Source: Oryzisolibacter sp. LB2S (GTDB taxonomy: Bacteria > Pseudomonadota > Gammaproteobacteria > Burkholderiales > Burkholderiaceae_C). From it: a stretch of 64,000 nt of DNA. The position numbers were made by a program, and so were the translations under genes. Below the pieces are notes generated by a model, which had not been told where the DNA came from, searched no databases, and was given only the letters and a program-made list of their open reading frames with translations. Location: the NCBI RefSeq assembly GCF_040732315.1, contig NZ_CP160388.1, forward strand, positions 3,066,494 through 3,130,493, written 5' to 3'. How positions within the stretch are numbered: the stretch's first letter is position 1; every line of letters starts with the position of its first letter. Positions 37,404 through 45,682 of the stretch are shown here, one piece after another.

Positions 37404-38514
37404 GGCGGTCTCAACTCCGAAGTGCAACACCACTGGTTGATATTCAATGAATGGTAGCTGCGTTTTTCTCGTTGATGGCGGCCATGAATTTCTGGAACGC
37501 TTGATAGGGCGAGTCCCAGCCCAGCGTCTGCCTGGGCCGGTTGTTCATCAAGTCGGCCATGGAGTCCAGCGCATCCTGGTCGTGCACGCTCAAGTCTGTG
37601 CCCTTGGGCAGCATCTGGCGCAGCAGGCCATTGGTGTTTTCGCAGCTGCCCTTCTGCCAAGGGCTGTGCGGATCGCAGAAGTACACGCGCATGCCCGTGG
37701 CCGCCGCGAGCTCCTTGTGCCGCGCCATCTCCTTGCCTTGGTCGTAGGTGAGCGTCTGGCGCATGGGCTCGGCGATCTGGCGCAGCTTGTTGGTAAACGC
37801 GGCAAGCGCACTCTCGGCCGAGGCGTCGGGCATCTTGCACAGCAGTACCAGGCGGGTCGAACGCTCCACCAACACGCCCACAGCAGACTTGTTACCCGCT
37901 CCCTTGATCAGGTCGCCCTCCCAGTGGCCCGGCATCACGCGGTCATTGACCTCGGGCGGGCGCACATGGATAGAGACCATGTCGGGAATCTGCCCGCGCC
38001 TGTCCTGGCCCGCCGACCGGGGGCGGCGCGTACTCTTGCCCTGGCGCAAGAGCGAGATGAGCTGGCGACGCAACTCCCCTCGCGGGTAGGCATAGATGGC
38101 GGTGTAGATGCTCTCGTGGCTGGCGTGCATGGCCGAATCGTTGGGGTACATGCGCTTGAGTGTGCGGGCAATTTGCTGAGGCGACCACAACCAGCTGAGC
38201 ATGGTGCTCACCAGGTACCACAGACAACCATCGCCATGCAGTTTGGGCAAGGGGCGGGAGTCAATGCGTCGCTGCGTGCACAGGCGTTGGGCCACTGCGC
38301 TGGCGTAGCTGCCTTCGCAGGCATTGCGCCGCAGCTCGCGGCTGATGGTGCTGGGGCTGCGCCCTTGCAGCTTGCCAATGGCCCGCAGGCTCCAGCCTTG
38401 CTGGTGGAGCGATGCCAGCGTCATTCTCTCTTCAGGTTGCAAGTGCCTGTATGTCGATCCCATTTGCGTACATTACCCCGGGTGCGGGTGTTGCACTTCG
38501 GAGTTGAGACCGCC
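37404..38514 (-). mobile_element. IS30-family insertion sequence
   Basis: 1111 bp with perfect 28-bp terminal inverted repeats (37404-37431 and 38487-38514) beginning GGCGGTCTCAACTCCGAAGT. It is flanked by direct GGG (37401-37403 and 38515-38517), fitting the 2-3 bp duplication of IS30. It carries one transposase on the minus strand and looks intact. Confidence 0.92.
37444..38463 (-). CDS. IS30-family transposase
   Basis: DDE transposase (339 aa). An N-terminal helix-turn-helix (YRHLQPEERMTLASLHQQGW, SPSTISRELRRN) precedes an integrase core with GHWEGDLIKGAGNKSAVGVL, TYDQGKEMARHKEL and the PWQKGSCENTNGLLRQMLP box around the catalytic glutamate. It fills nearly the whole element and appears intact. 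Confidence 0.94.
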   Translation of the reverse strand: MGSTYRHLQPEERMTLASLHQQGWSLRAIGKLQGRSPSTISRELRRNACEGSYASAVAQRLCTQRRIDSRPLPKLHGDGCLWYLVSTMLSWLWSPQQIARTLKRMYPNDSAMHASHESIYTAIYAYPRGELRRQLISLLRQGKSTRRPRSAGQDRRGQIPDMVSIHVRPPEVNDRVMPGHWEGDLIKGAGNKSAVGVLVERSTRLVLLCKMPDASAESALAAFTNKLRQIAEPMRQTLTYDQGKEMARHKELAAATGMRVYFCDPHSPWQKGSCENTNGLLRQMLPKGTDLSVHDQDALDSMADLMNNRPRQTLGWDSPYQAFQKFMAAINEKNAATIH

Positions 38515-38635
38515 GGGCCACCCAGGCTTCAAGGCTGGCCAGTGGGAACCCTCCATGAAGGTAATGGCATGGATCGGAGGCATCATTTCCACTGTTGCCG
38601 GGGCAGGTATCGTCAAGTGGCTTGGCTGGCTCTAA

Positions 38636-38985
38636 GCACCATGCTAACTAGCGCTTCAAGCCGACGGCTCCGCCTACGGCGGGTCCGCGGCTTAATCTGG
38701 GCGTGTCCGAAAATTTGTGTAAACGGTACGGACTTCAGTTGATGGAGATGTGGTCTCCGAACTGAATGGTAAAGCGGGTCAATGGTGGTTGCCGGGTGCC
38801 CTTCCAAGTTCATGCCGTGCCCCGTGGCGCGAGAACTGCGCCCTCCGACTCGTGACGTTACACCTGCACATCGGCCCCGGCGATGAAACCGAACACGACA
38901 TCACCATCATGAACCCGGACGAAGACTGAGCGCCACATGCCCGCCCGATCCGGGCGGGCATGCGCCAACCATGGAGGAACAGCAA
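38636..38985. other. intergenic region with attC 3 and a possible IS end remnant
   Basis: After attC-like site 3 comes GTGTCCGAAAATTTGTGTAA, which resembles an IS256-type terminal repeat, but no transposase follows. A hairpin TTCAGTT...GGAGA/TCTCC...AACTGAA spans 38734-38766. A short frame ending at 38929 (HIGPGDETEHDITIMNPDED) may be a gene tail or a 25-aa peptide from GTG 38852. Otherwise nothing is supported. Confidence 0.45.
38643..38704 (+). other. attC-like site 3, core lost
   Basis: GCTAACTAGCGCTTCAAGCC opens it, AAGCCG pairs with CGGCTT, and CGCCTACGGCG lies in the loop region. The end reads CTGGGCGTG instead of GGCGTTRRRY, so the recombination core is broken exactly at the cassette crossover point. 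It lies 8 bases after the restored stop of the interrupted cassette gene. Confidence 0.75.
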
Positions 38986-39168
38986 ATGAACAACGAACTC
39001 GACATCGACGGTCCCGACATCAACCCGGCGACCGGCCTGCCGCTCATCGAGGACACGTACATCGACGTGGGCGGCAGCCCCTACGGGCAAGACATCCACC
39101 CGCCGGCTTGGCAGCCACCAGCCCCGGAACCGTACTGGCCGCCGTCAGGGTGCGGCGAAGGGTGGTGA
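38986..39168 (+). CDS. small acidic hypothetical protein
   Basis: Peptide of 60 aa, MNNELDIDGPDINPATGLPL onward, rich in Pro, Asp and Gly, ending PPSGCGEGW. The start is chosen by GGAGG 9 bases upstream. GC content is back to island backbone. It converges with the helix-turn-helix gene. Function unknown; similar short acidic proteins occur on islands and plasmids. Confidence 0.5.
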   Translation: MNNELDIDGPDINPATGLPLIEDTYIDVGGSPYGQDIHPPAWQPPAPEPYWPPSGCGEGW

Positions 39169-39173
39169 GCGCG

Positions 39174-39527
39174 TCAGTTCGTCCCTTGGAGCCGGGCAAG
39201 CCTGCGTTCGGTACTGGCGCGCAGACGCGAGGCGGCTTTGTCCGAGCAGGAGGCCTCACGGCGGGATGGCGCGGGCGTGGGCACCAAGGGCAATTCGGAC
39301 GGTACCGGCTCAGACTCCGCGACCGGCGCTTCTTGCAGCCGGCGCGACAGCCAGCCAAAGTACACGTCCGGGTGCCAGTAGACCCGGTTGCCCAGCTTGA
39401 CAGGCGCAGGCAAGGTGCCGTCGTTTATCCAGTTCTCCACTGAGCGGATGGAGATACCCAGCGAGTCGGCAACGGCCTGCTTGGTAAGCGGGGTGAAGGC
39501 GGAAGGGGTGGTCATCACAGAACCCAT
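39174..39527 (-). CDS. AlpA/excisionase-like helix-turn-helix protein
   Basis: Protein of 117 aa with an N-terminal MerR/AlpA-type helix-turn-helix, LTKQAVADSLGISIRSVENW followed by INDGTLPAPVKLGNRVYWHP, and a low-complexity basic tail. ATG 39515 (MTTPSAF) is an alternative start. It lies just inside the right island end facing inward, a usual place for an excision or control protein. It is the second such gene of the island. Confidence 0.72.
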   Translation of the reverse strand: MGSVMTTPSAFTPLTKQAVADSLGISIRSVENWINDGTLPAPVKLGNRVYWHPDVYFGWLSRRLQEAPVAESEPVPSELPLVPTPAPSRREASCSDKAASRLRASTERRLARLQGTN

Positions 39528-39620
39528 GTAGTTGAGGTCTTGTGTATAGGCAAAACACGCGAAAATGCGCGCAGCCAGTCGCAGAGCGCTCTACAGGAAG
39601 CACACCAGGTGGCCGATTTC

Positions 39621-39670
39621 CAGTGGCAAATCAGTGGCAGATCAGTGGCAATCGGGCAGGTTTGCCACTG
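39621..39670. promoter_or_regulatory. putative integrase arm-type sites, right end
   Basis: CAGTGGCA occurs at 39621, 39632 and 39643 with an 11-base period, and TTTGCCACTG is an inverted copy at 39661-39670. It mirrors the left-end cluster and lies about 100 bases inside attR. Confidence 0.65.
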
Positions 39671-39766
39671 CGTTTAGCTTCACGCAGCTTCGCGAAGACA
39701 AGCGTAAGTCATTGATTTACAATAGCGCTCCAATCCACGGAACAGCGTTTTAGGCAAGGGATACCC

Positions 39767-39814
39767 CGTTCGGGACGTAGAGGCCGGAGGTTCGAATCCT
39801 CTCACCCCGACCAG
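39767..39814 (+). repeat. attR: 48-bp island direct repeat
   Basis: Identical to 28040-28087, the 3' part of tRNA-Pro with CCA and one extra base. It is not a tRNA because the acceptor 5' strand and D arm are missing. It marks the right end of the island. Confidence 0.95.
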
Positions 39815-39840
39815 AAATATCTTGTAAATCAAACACTTAG

Positions 39841-39870
39841 AACAGCCGCCACGACGCGGCTGTTTTGTTT
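39841..39870 (+). terminator. displaced terminator, probably the original one of tRNA-Pro
   Basis: AACAGCCGC and GCGGCTGTT pair around CACGAC and are followed by TTGTTTTC. It lies 27 bases after attR, where the tRNA-Pro transcript would have ended before the island inserted. No other gene on the plus strand lies before it. Confidence 0.75.
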
Positions 39871-40122
39871 TCTGGCGGTTCTGTGCCAAACGGCAGAGAT
39901 TCAAGGGCGCCGCAATCGATTCCGGGATCGCCCGTGATCTGAACACGCCCACACAGTTGGCTCCAGGGACGGACCTGTTCGCGGCCGCCTTCCACACCCA
40001 AGCCAGAAAGCATCTGCTCACTGTCATTCACGCAACGGGTTGTGCCGCAGGCCTGTACATGTCCATGGCGATCGGCGATGATAGGATCGTTTCGTTTATT
40101 GCCACAAGAATCTATTAGTTAC

Positions 40123-41862
40123 ATGGTCGCCGCTGATAGCACGCCAAAGGCCGAGCAGCCTGTCGTCTTACCCGGTCTGGCACGGGCATTGATGTCTGTC
40201 GGCAAGTTGAACCAGAAGACCGCAGAAGAAATTTACAAGAAGTCCCTGTCGGGCCGCTCGAATTTCATTGCGGAGTTGATAGGAGCCAGCGCCGTCACGT
40301 CCAGCGATCTGGCCCACACCGTTTCTTCCATCTTTGGCGCCCCCCTGCTTGACCTGGATGCGCTGGACCGCTCGCGCCTGCCGCACGACCTTCTCGACCC
40401 GAAGCTGTGTCAGGCCTACCGCGTGGTGGTGCTGAGCAAGCGCAACAATCGTCTCATCGTTGCCACGGCAGATCCCACGCATCAGGAGGCCGCCGAGAAG
40501 ATCAAGTTCACCACGCAGATGGGGGTGGACTGGGTCATCGCCGAATATGACAAGCTGATCCAACTGGTCGAAGCGACGGCAAAGACCAGCAGCGAGACGC
40601 TGGAAGGCATTGTCGGAGGCGGAGATTTCGAGTTTGGCGACATCTCAGTCGAGGACGCGCCGGAGGACAGCAACGACACGGCTCCGGCAGAGGTCGAAGA
40701 CGCACCGGTCGTCCGCTTCCTGCACAAGATGCTGCTGGATGCGTTCAACATGCGTGCGTCCGACCTGCATTTCGAACCCTACGAGCACAGCTACCGGGTG
40801 CGCTTTCGCATCGATGGCGAATTGCGCGAGATCGCGTCCCCACCCATTGCCATCAAGGAAAAGCTGGCCTCACGAATCAAGGTGATTTCACGCCTGGACA
40901 TTTCCGAGAAGCGCGTACCTCAGGATGGGCGCATGAAGCTCAAGGTCGGCCCGGACCGCGTCATCGATTTTCGGGTGAGCACACTTCCCACTCTGTTCGG
41001 TGAAAAGATCGTGATCCGCATTCTGGATCCGAGCAGCGCAAAACTCGGTATTGACGCTCTTGGCTATGAGCCGGAAGAGAAAGAGCGTCTGCTGAACGCC
41101 ATCAACCGGCCGTACGGCATGATTCTGGTGACCGGCCCCACGGGTTCCGGCAAGACGGTTTCGCTGTACACCTGCCTGAACCTGCTCAACAAGCCGGGCG
41201 TGAATATCGCCACGGCCGAAGACCCATCGGAAATCAACCTGCCGGGTGTGAATCAGGTCAACGTCAACGAGAAGGCGGGCCTGACTTTCGCCGCAGCGCT
41301 GAAGGCGTTTCTGCGTCAGGATCCCGACATCATCATGGTGGGTGAAATCCGGGACCTGGAGACCGCGGACATTTCCATCAAGGCAGCCCAGACGGGCCAC
41401 CTGGTGCTCTCCACGCTGCACACCAATGACGCGCCCACGACGCTCACGCGCATGCGCAACATGGGCATTGCGCCCTTCAATATCGCATCGAGCGTCATCC
41501 TGATCACCGCGCAGCGCCTCGCACGGCGCCTGTGTCCACAGTGCAAGGAACCGGCGGACATTCCGCATGCCTCCCTGATCGAAGCTGGATACAGGGAAGA
41601 GGAAATTGACGGTTCCTGGGTGACCTATCGTGCTGTGGGTTGCTCCGCCTGCAACAACGGATACAAGGGGCGGGTGGGCATATACCAGGTCATGCCGATA
41701 TCCGAGGAAATTCAGCGCATCATCCTGCGCGACGGCAGCGCCATGGACATTGCAGCTCAGGCCCGCCTGGAGGGCGTGCGCTCGCTGCGCGAGGCGGCTC
41801 TGTACAAAGCCAAGATTGGTCTTACCTCCCTGGAGGAGGTGCTGGCCGTGACCAACGAATAA
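40123..41862 (+). CDS. pilB: type IV pilus assembly ATPase PilB
   Basis: Cytoplasmic hexameric ATPase (579 aa) that drives pilus extension. The N-terminal T2SSE_N domain is followed by the GspE/PilB motor: Walker A GPTGSGKT (about residue 340), Asp box, Walker B PDIIMVGEIRD (about 404) and His box LSTLHTNDAP. A zinc-binding tetracysteine (CPQCKEP ... CSACNNG) lies near the C-terminus. ATG 40123 is chosen for the canonical N-terminal length. First of pilBCD. Confidence 0.95.
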   Translation: MVAADSTPKAEQPVVLPGLARALMSVGKLNQKTAEEIYKKSLSGRSNFIAELIGASAVTSSDLAHTVSSIFGAPLLDLDALDRSRLPHDLLDPKLCQAYRVVVLSKRNNRLIVATADPTHQEAAEKIKFTTQMGVDWVIAEYDKLIQLVEATAKTSSETLEGIVGGGDFEFGDISVEDAPEDSNDTAPAEVEDAPVVRFLHKMLLDAFNMRASDLHFEPYEHSYRVRFRIDGELREIASPPIAIKEKLASRIKVISRLDISEKRVPQDGRMKLKVGPDRVIDFRVSTLPTLFGEKIVIRILDPSSAKLGIDALGYEPEEKERLLNAINRPYGMILVTGPTGSGKTVSLYTCLNLLNKPGVNIATAEDPSEINLPGVNQVNVNEKAGLTFAAALKAFLRQDPDIIMVGEIRDLETADISIKAAQTGHLVLSTLHTNDAPTTLTRMRNMGIAPFNIASSVILITAQRLARRLCPQCKEPADIPHASLIEAGYREEEIDGSWVTYRAVGCSACNNGYKGRVGIYQVMPISEEIQRIILRDGSAMDIAAQARLEGVRSLREAALYKAKIGLTSLEEVLAVTNE

Positions 41863-41881
41863 TCATTCAAGAGAAAACACC

Positions 41882-43099
41882 ATGGCGACCATCGCATCGA
41901 GGAGCATCAAGGATTTTGTCTTTGAGTGGGAAGGCAAGGATCGCAGCGGAAAAATAATACGTGGTGAGGTCCGGGCGGCGGGAGAAAACCAGGTCAAGGC
42001 CACGCTCCGGCGCCAGGGCGTATTGCCCACGAAGATCAAAAAGCGCCGCATGACCGCGGGCAAGAAGATCAAGCCCAAGGATATTGCGCTGTTCACACGC
42101 CAGATGGCCACCATGATGAAGGCCGGTGTGCCTTTGCTGCAGGCATTCGACATTGTGGGCCGCGGCAACAACAACCCGAGTGTGACCAAGCTGCTCAACG
42201 ACATTCGCGCCGACGTGGAAACGGGCACGTCCCTGAATGCCGCCTTCCGCAAGTACCCCATGTACTTTGACAGCCTGTACTGCAACCTGGTCGAGGCAGG
42301 CGAGGCCGCCGGTATTCTGGAGGCCTTGCTCGATCGCCTGGCCCTCTACATGGAGAAGACCGAGGCCATCAAGGCCAAGATCCGATCGGCCCTGATGTAC
42401 CCGATCTCGGTGCTCATCGTCGCATTCGTCGTGGTGACCGTGATCATGATCTTCGTGATCCCGGCGTTCAAGGAGGTGTTCACCTCCTTCGGCGCCGACC
42501 TGCCGGGCCCGACCCTGCTGGTGATGGCCATCAGCGAGTTCTTTGTCGCCTATTGGTGGCTGATATTCGGGGTCATCGGCGGGGGCTTTTATTTCTTCAT
42601 GCAGGCGTGGAAGCGCAGCGAGCGCATGCAGCAGGTCATGGACCGCTTCCTGCTCAAGATGCCCGTCTTCGGTGCGCTCATCGACAAATCCTGCGTGGCC
42701 CGCTGGACGCGCACGCTGTCGACCATGTTCGCCGCGGGCGTGCCGCTGGTGGAGGCGCTCGATTCCGTGGGTGGCGCAGCGGGCAACTCCGTCTACGCCA
42801 TGGCCACGGACAAGATCCAGCAGGAGGTCTCCACCGGCACCAGCCTCACGGCGGCCATGGGCAATGCCAATGTGTTCCCGTCCATGGTGCTGCAGATGTG
42901 CGCCATCGGCGAGGAGTCGGGCTCCATCGACCACATGCTGGGCAAGGCCGCGGACTTCTACGAAGCCGAGGTCGACGAGATGGTGGCCGGACTGTCCAGC
43001 CTCATGGAGCCCATCATCATCGTGTTCCTGGGCACGCTCATTGGCGGCATCGTGGTCTCCATGTACCTGCCCATCTTCAAGCTCGGGCAAGTGGTTTGA
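41882..43099 (+). CDS. pilC: type IV pilus inner-membrane platform protein PilC
   Basis: Polytopic T2SF-family platform protein (405 aa) that couples PilB to pilin assembly. Two T2SF repeats are visible (FTRQMATMMKAGVPLLQAFD and WTRTLSTMFAAGVPLVEALD), each followed by hydrophobic segments. The stop overlaps the pilD start (TGATG). Confidence 0.95.
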   Translation: MATIASRSIKDFVFEWEGKDRSGKIIRGEVRAAGENQVKATLRRQGVLPTKIKKRRMTAGKKIKPKDIALFTRQMATMMKAGVPLLQAFDIVGRGNNNPSVTKLLNDIRADVETGTSLNAAFRKYPMYFDSLYCNLVEAGEAAGILEALLDRLALYMEKTEAIKAKIRSALMYPISVLIVAFVVVTVIMIFVIPAFKEVFTSFGADLPGPTLLVMAISEFFVAYWWLIFGVIGGGFYFFMQAWKRSERMQQVMDRFLLKMPVFGALIDKSCVARWTRTLSTMFAAGVPLVEALDSVGGAAGNSVYAMATDKIQQEVSTGTSLTAAMGNANVFPSMVLQMCAIGEESGSIDHMLGKAADFYEAEVDEMVAGLSSLMEPIIIVFLGTLIGGIVVSMYLPIFKLGQVV

Positions 43100-43980
43100 T
43101 GACCGGTTCCACCATCGCAGACGCCGTGCTCATCGGCGTGCTGGGCCTGCTGATCGGCAGTTTTCTGAACGTCGTGATCCACCGCCTGCCGCGCATGATG
43201 GAGCGGCAATGGGAGGCCGAGTGCCGCCAGTACGCCCAGGACGCCGGCCTGCTGGCGCCCGCGCAGCAGGAGGCCGCCGCCCCGGCGCCCTTCAATCTGC
43301 TGACGCCGCGCTCGCGCTGCCCCTCCTGCGGGCATGAGGTACGTTGGTACGAAAACATCCCCGTGCTCAGCTATCTGGGCCTGCGCGGGCGTTGCTCGGG
43401 CTGCGGCACGCGCATCAGCGTGCGCTACCCACTCGTGGAACTAGCCACGGCGGCCCTCTTCTACGCCTGCGCCATGCGCTGGGGCTGGTCCGCCGCCACG
43501 CTGGCCTGGTGCGGTTTTTCCGCGGCGCTGGTGGCGCTCACCCTGATCGACTGGGACACGACGCTGCTGCCCGACGACATCACCCTGCCCCTGCTGTGGG
43601 CCGGGCTGCTGGCGTCCACCCTGCACTGGACACAGGTCGCGCCCACGGATGCGGTGATCGGCGCCGCCGCCGGGTATCTGTCGCTGTGGCTGGTCTACTG
43701 GGGCTTCAAGCTCGCCACGGGCAAGGAGGGCATGGGCTATGGCGACTTCAAGCTGTTTGCGGCCCTGGGCGCATGGTTTGGCTGGCAGGCGCTGGTGCCC
43801 ATCATCCTCATGGCATCGGTGATCGGCGCCATCGTGGGCATTGCCATGAAACTCGCCAGCAGCCTGCGCGAGGGCAAGTACGTGCCGTTCGGTCCCTTCC
43901 TCGCCGGCGGCGGCCTGGCCGCCATGCTCTGGGGGCCGGGACGTATCATGCAACTCATCTTCTCCACGCTGGGATTGTGA
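43099..43980 (+). CDS. pilD: prepilin peptidase / N-methyltransferase PilD
   Basis: Membrane aspartic protease (293 aa) that cleaves and methylates type IV prepilins. CxxC pairs CPSCGHEV and CSGCGTRI (about residues 74-101) form the zinc site of the methylase-type enzyme. The catalytic aspartates lie in LIDWDTTLLPDD and in GMGYGDFKLFAALGAW, the GxGD motif. Several TM helices follow. Translationally coupled to pilC; coaE starts at the next base. Confidence 0.95.
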   Translation: MTGSTIADAVLIGVLGLLIGSFLNVVIHRLPRMMERQWEAECRQYAQDAGLLAPAQQEAAAPAPFNLLTPRSRCPSCGHEVRWYENIPVLSYLGLRGRCSGCGTRISVRYPLVELATAALFYACAMRWGWSAATLAWCGFSAALVALTLIDWDTTLLPDDITLPLLWAGLLASTLHWTQVAPTDAVIGAAAGYLSLWLVYWGFKLATGKEGMGYGDFKLFAALGAWFGWQALVPIILMASVIGAIVGIAMKLASSLREGKYVPFGPFLAGGGLAAMLWGPGRIMQLIFSTLGL

Positions 43981-44616
43981 ATGGGCACCCCTCCAGATCG
44001 GTCTGCACGCCAGCGCCCCGTGAAGCTGGGCGTGACCGGCGGCATTGGCAGCGGCAAGAGCACCTTTGCCGCCATGCTGCAGGACTGCGGCGCCGCGCTC
44101 ATAGACGCTGACGCCATCGCCCGATCGGTCACGGCCAGCGGTGGCGCGGCCATCGCCGCCATACGCGAAGCGTTCGGCGACGCATTCATCGACGCACAGG
44201 GGGCGCTCGACCGCGCACGCATGCGCGAGCTGGTGTTTGCCGATGCGACTGCCAAGGCGCGGCTCGAGGCCATCGTCCACCCGCTGGTCGGCCGCGCCGT
44301 TGCAGACGCCGCGGACGCCGCAGCCCAGGCGGGCGCCAGGCTCATCGTGTTCGACATTCCGCTGCTCACCGAATCGGCGCATTGGTCGCGCCAGCTCGAT
44401 ACCGTCCTCGTGGTGGACTGCCACGAAGACACCCAGGTGGCGCGGGTGCAGGCGCGCAGCGGACTGCAGGCGCCGGCCGTGCGCGCCATCATGGCCGCGC
44501 AAAGCAGCCGGCCGGTGCGGCGCGCCGCGGCCGACATCGTGGTCTTCAACGACGGGCTGACACTGCCCGCACTGCGCGCCCAGGCGCGGGAGGTCGCCGC
44601 CATGTTCGGGCTATGA
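43981..44616 (+). CDS. coaE: dephospho-CoA kinase
   Basis: Last enzyme of CoA synthesis (211 aa). P-loop GVTGGIGSGKSTFAAML at about residue 17 and the DADAIARSV substrate region are diagnostic. It directly follows pilD and precedes zapD and yacG, a conserved proteobacterial order. Confidence 0.95.
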   Translation: MGTPPDRSARQRPVKLGVTGGIGSGKSTFAAMLQDCGAALIDADAIARSVTASGGAAIAAIREAFGDAFIDAQGALDRARMRELVFADATAKARLEAIVHPLVGRAVADAADAAAQAGARLIVFDIPLLTESAHWSRQLDTVLVVDCHEDTQVARVQARSGLQAPAVRAIMAAQSSRPVRRAAADIVVFNDGLTLPALRAQAREVAAMFGL

Positions 44617-44643
44617 TGCGCATGCACTCAGAAGACCGGCAGC

Positions 44644-45399
44644 GTGATCCTCTACGAATACCCTTTCAATGAACGCCTGAGAACCTATCTGCGGCTGGAG
44701 CAGCTGTTTCGCCGCCTGGGCGAGCTCATTGCGCGCACCCATCCCCTGGACCACCACTTCGCGCTGGTGACCATGTTCGAGGTGATGGATGTGGCCGCAC
44801 GCGCAGACCTCAAGGCCGATGTGCTCAAGGATCTGGAGCGGCACAAGCACCAGTTCGATGCCTATCGCGGCAACCCTTCGATCTCGGAGGCCGCGCTCGA
44901 CGCCGTCACCGCCCAGCTCGATCACTGCTTCGCGGCGCTGAACGCCCAGACCGGCAAGGCCGGGCAGGCACTGACGGAGAACGACTGGCTCATGAGCATT
45001 CGCAGCCGCGTGGGCATTCCCGGCGGCACCTGCGGTTTTGACCTGCCGGCCTACTACGCCTGGCAGCACCACGGCCCCGAGCAGCGCCAGAACGATCTGC
45101 ACCACTGGGCCGCCACGCTGGCCCCGCTGGCCGAATCGGTCTACCTGCTGCTGCGCCTGCTGCGCGATTCGGGCATGCCGCAAAAGGTGGCGGCGGACCG
45201 CGGCCAGTTCCAGCAGAACCTGCCGCCCGGGCGCACCTTCCAGCTGCTGCGTCTGCGCATCGACCCAGCGCTCGGCCTGGTGCCCGAGATCAGCGGCAAC
45301 CGCCTCATCGTGTCCGTGCGCCTCATGCGCCAGGAAGAAGGCGGCAAGCTGGTCGCGAGCCAAGAGGATGCGGCCTTCGAGCTCACCCTGTGCGCCTGA
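44644..45399 (+). CDS. zapD: cell division protein ZapD
   Basis: FtsZ-bundling division protein (251 aa) acting at the Z-ring. [20 protein letters not shown] and the [19 protein letters not shown] region match ZapD (DUF1342). The GTG start at 44644 is used. The stop overlaps the yacG start. Confidence 0.93.
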   Translation: MILYEYPFNERLRTYLRLEQLFRRLGELIARTHPLDHHFALVTMFEVMDVAARADLKADVLKDLERHKHQFDAYRGNPSISEAALDAVTAQLDHCFAALNAQTGKAGQALTENDWLMSIRSRVGIPGGTCGFDLPAYYAWQHHGPEQRQNDLHHWAATLAPLAESVYLLLRLLRDSGMPQKVAADRGQFQQNLPPGRTFQLLRLRIDPALGLVPEISGNRLIVSVRLMRQEEGGKLVASQEDAAFELTLCA

Positions 45400-45620
45400 T
45401 GCCCGACATGAGCCAGCCCGCCCCCACCACCCCGCGCACCGTCGTCTGCCCGACCTGTGGCGGGCCCAGCCTGTTTGCCCCGGCCAACCGCTATCGGCCG
45501 TTCTGCAGCGAGCGCTGCAAGCAGATCGACCTGGGCGCCTGGGCCGCCGAGGACTTCCGCGTGCCCGCCGAGGCACCGCCCGAGGATGGACAGTTCGGCG
45601 ACCCCAAGCGCGAGCCGTGA
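45399..45620 (+). CDS. yacG: DNA gyrase inhibitor YacG
   Basis: Zinc-finger protein (73 aa) that binds GyrB. The four zinc cysteines lie in CPTCGG and [17 protein letters not shown] 45399 overlaps the zapD stop (TGATG); ATG 45408 is possible. Confidence 0.92.
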   Translation: MPDMSQPAPTTPRTVVCPTCGGPSLFAPANRYRPFCSERCKQIDLGAWAAEDFRVPAEAPPEDGQFGDPKREP

Positions 45621-45635
45621 ATATCAGTAAAATTT

Positions 45636-45680
45636 GGCTCCAGGGCCCGACCAGCAAGCGCCAACAGCTATATTTTCAAT
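45636..45680. repeat. Intergenic repeat, copy 5
   Basis: GGCTCCAGGGCCCGACCAGC is followed by AAGCGCCAACAGCTATATTT, matching the family core and AGCTAT tail. It lies between convergent yacG and the Nudix gene. Confidence 0.55.
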
Positions 45681-45682
45681 AG

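Larger units (their letters stand above)
37048..38635 (+). pseudogene. membrane-anchored cassette protein interrupted by an IS30-family element
   Basis: The first part, 37048-37403, encodes MSHHHVIAKVGSDSKLRVLF... through VTHDFIKG. After removing the IS (37404-38514) and one GGG duplicate, the frame continues at 38518 as HPGFKAGQWEPSMKVMAWIG, then IISTVAGAGIVKWLGWL and TAA at 38633. The restored protein is 157 aa with a C-terminal transmembrane anchor, and its stop lies just before attC-like site 3. The conserved-looking core is NDLISPNDLRSVHIVRTERP. Family not recognised. The insertion removes the anchor, so the copy is probably inactive. Confidence 0.75.

Noticed and set aside
39767..39814. 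Second tRNA-Pro at the right island end
   Set aside because: The 5' acceptor strand and D arm are missing; it is only the 48-bp att repeat.
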